Positions 14,097 through 14,913 of a DNA stretch of 14,913 bases are shown piece by piece. The DNA lies in assembly GCA_910586645.1 (NCBI GenBank), contig CAJUIS010000040.1, positions 1 to 14,913 on the forward strand. Reading direction: 5' to 3'. Under the pieces are notes generated by a model. It saw only the letters and a list, made by a program, of their open reading frames with translations. It did no database searches and was not told where the DNA came from. The position numbers and the translations under genes were made by a program. Origin of the DNA: an uncultured Lachnospiraceae bacterium (GTDB lineage Bacteria; Bacillota; Clostridia; Lachnospirales; Lachnospiraceae). Positions within the stretch are counted from its first letter, which is position 1. Each line of letters starts with the position of its first letter.

Positions 14097-14328
14097 TGTG
14101 CGCTCAGTATGGGCGCAATCTAATGGGTGAACAGCTTTTCATAGTCCCTTGCTTTTGGCCAGATATGTGGTGATGCTTCTTTGCTTATTTTTGTTTTATG
14201 GTAGTTCAAATATAACAAAAAGAGAGCGTATCATTACTTTTTAATTATTCAGTTGTAACACATGTATTGTAATCCGATACTAATAATTATTATTGTAAGA
14301 TATGGTTGAATTTGTTTTGCAAAAGGAA
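14097..14328. other. AT-rich spacer with a possible C-terminal gene remnant on the minus strand
   Basis: No intact gene. On the minus strand a frame from about 14230 to a TAG at 14120-14122 encodes a coding-like tail ending KEASPHIWPKARDYEKLFTH, without a start. It looks like the last piece of a lost gene, but I do not recognise the family. The right end carries the promoter of the next gene. Confidence 0.35.
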
Positions 14329-14334
14329 TATAAT
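14306..14334 (+). promoter_or_regulatory. Strong promoter of the broken helix-turn-helix gene
   Basis: TTGAAT (14306-14311) and a perfect TATAAT (14329-14334) are 17 bp apart, and the ATG follows 24 bp later behind a GAGG ribosome site (14347-14350). Confidence 0.65.
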
Positions 14335-14357
14335 AAGATTGTATTTAGAGGTATATT

Positions 14358-14544
14358 ATGGATTATTTAACTTCTGAAGAAATTGCACAAAAATGAGATA
14401 TATCAACACGTCGCGTAACTATTCTTTGTAAAGACGAAAGAATTAGTCGGGGGAGTTCAAAAGAGCGGTATATGGCTGATACCTGATACTGCAAAAAAGC
14501 CGGAAATTTTCTTGGTGAGGGGAAAACGTTTGTTATATATTTAG
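14358..14544 (+). pseudogene. Small helix-turn-helix (MerR/excisionase-like) DNA-binding protein, broken
   Basis: The frame begins MDYLTSEEIAQK, is stopped by TGA at 14394-14396 where relatives normally have Trp, and continues DISTRRVTILCKDERI. Around 14445-14455 the frame changes and resumes as GVQKSGIWLIPDTAKKPEIF, ending at TAG 14542-14544. Joined, this is the familiar 55-65 residue HTH protein of mobile and accessory Firmicute loci (E-E-I-A-x-K-W, S-x-R-R-V-x-x-L-C, G-x-x-W-x-I-P). It has one nonsense change and one frameshift. Promoter and ribosome site are intact, so decay looks recent, unless a sequencing error is involved. Confidence 0.72.
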
Positions 14545-14567
14545 ATAATAAAATTCGGGAATTTCAA

Positions 14568-14867
14568 TTGTTGACAAATCATCTAAATGAGCTCATTTAT
14601 AGTTCATGCCGCATTAGGGGGATATTAGCGCAGCAAGGAAGTGTTACTATAAGCAGAGAGAAAAATGTTTTAAATATGCAGATAACTATTGCAAATAATA
14701 TGAAGCAAGAATGGAATATTGATTTTTGCAAAGTCAGTGAACTTTTAGATAAATATGATTTGTTGCCATATATTGACACTTGTTATGAAACATATAATTC
14801 TATGGGAATAAATGAAATCCTGCAGGATTTGGAATCATATATGGACGCGATTAAAGGGGCGGTCTGA
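14568..14867 (+). CDS. Small protein with DUF3791-like C-terminal part
   Basis: About 99 residues from a TTG at 14568; the frame is open back to 14487 without an ATG, so the start is uncertain and the ribosome site (GGGA) is weak. The last half (VSELLDKYDLLPYIDTCYETYNSMG... ILQDLESYM) resembles DUF3791 proteins, which carry an E-L-F-x-K-Y-x-V-x-x-Y-I-x-x-C-Y-E core and are usually found next to DUF3990 genes. The stop TGA overlaps the possible start of the next frame (CTGA). The N-terminal half is unrecognised. It could be the small, antitoxin-like partner of a two-gene module; the family call is from memory of the motif and is not verified. Confidence 0.5.
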   Translation: MLTNHLNELIYSSCRIRGILAQQGSVTISREKNVLNMQITIANNMKQEWNIDFCKVSELLDKYDLLPYIDTCYETYNSMGINEILQDLESYMDAIKGAV

Positions 14868-14913
14868 CGATAAAACATTTGTTCTATGGGACAACATATA
14901 AAATTAACGAGAT
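14864..14913 (+). CDS. Start of a possible DUF3990-like protein, cut by window edge
   Basis: The +1-shifted frame after the preceding stop reads IKHLFYGTTYKINE and stays open to the edge. This resembles the first strand of DUF3990 proteins, which begin with an L-Y-H-G-S/T motif and are thought to be related to ADP-ribosyltransferases. No ATG is available; CTG at 14864-14866 (overlapping the upstream TGA) or TTG at 14876-14881 region would have to serve, so the gene may be damaged. Only 16 codons are visible. Confidence 0.3.
   Translation, partial: MTIKHLFYGTTYKINE

Noticed and set aside
14394..14396. TGA read as Trp (recoding) in the HTH gene
   Set aside because: A frameshift follows in the same small gene and other genes here use TGA as a stop normally, so decay is simpler.
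1..14913. CRISPR array, tRNA or rRNA genes, complete insertion sequence
   Set aside because: No spaced direct repeats, no RNA gene folds and no transposase frame were seen.

Overview
The window looks like a chromosomal segment of an anaerobic, low-to-mid GC Firmicute, most likely a Lachnospiraceae/Clostridia member. This is inferred from strong AGGAGG-type ribosome sites, sigma-A style promoters, the gene families present and their amino-acid style. The genus cannot be fixed from sequence alone.

Left part (1-6407) is accessory and partly decaying. It starts with a TetR-family regulator cut by the window edge (minus strand, with its own promoter and a dyad). Next comes a ruined Crp/Fnr-type regulator (stop codons, apparent internal deletion). 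Then follows an AT-rich type II restriction-modification operon on the minus strand: an HNH-like endonuclease gene followed 40 bp later by a cytosine-5 DNA methyltransferase gene. Behind the R-M promoter lies a broken plus-strand gene for a protein ending in a membrane helix. After it comes a TetR regulator with two identical-arm operators in its promoter, followed by an MFS efflux transporter; together these look like a self-regulated drug-efflux unit.

Middle and right part (6408-14028) is housekeeping-like and higher in GC. A hairpin-rich spacer separates the MFS gene from a minus-strand lipoprotein N-acetylmuramoyl-L-alanine amidase (SH3 plus Amidase_3) and a ferritin-like diiron protein. 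Divergent from these runs a tightly spaced plus-strand series thyA-folA-ilvB-ilvN: dTMP synthesis and folate recycling followed by both subunits of acetolactate synthase. It ends in a strong hairpin shared with a convergent flavin reductase-like gene. A secreted protein with bacterial Ig-like domains and its own promoter and terminator follows.

Right edge (14029-14913) is again AT-rich and accessory. A well-formed promoter and ribosome site drive a small helix-turn-helix gene that is broken by a TGA and a frameshift. It is followed by a small protein resembling DUF3791 and the first codons of a protein resembling the DUF3990 start, i.e. a possible toxin-antitoxin-like or ADP-ribosyltransferase-like module truncated by the window.

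The most distinctive points are the Cys-rich insertion in acetolactate synthase, the thyA-folA-ilvBN arrangement, the HNH/m5C R-M pair with a zinc-rich nuclease and a methyltransferase tail, the doubled TetR operator, and the decaying module at the right edge. No clearly new multi-gene system can be demonstrated from this window alone.
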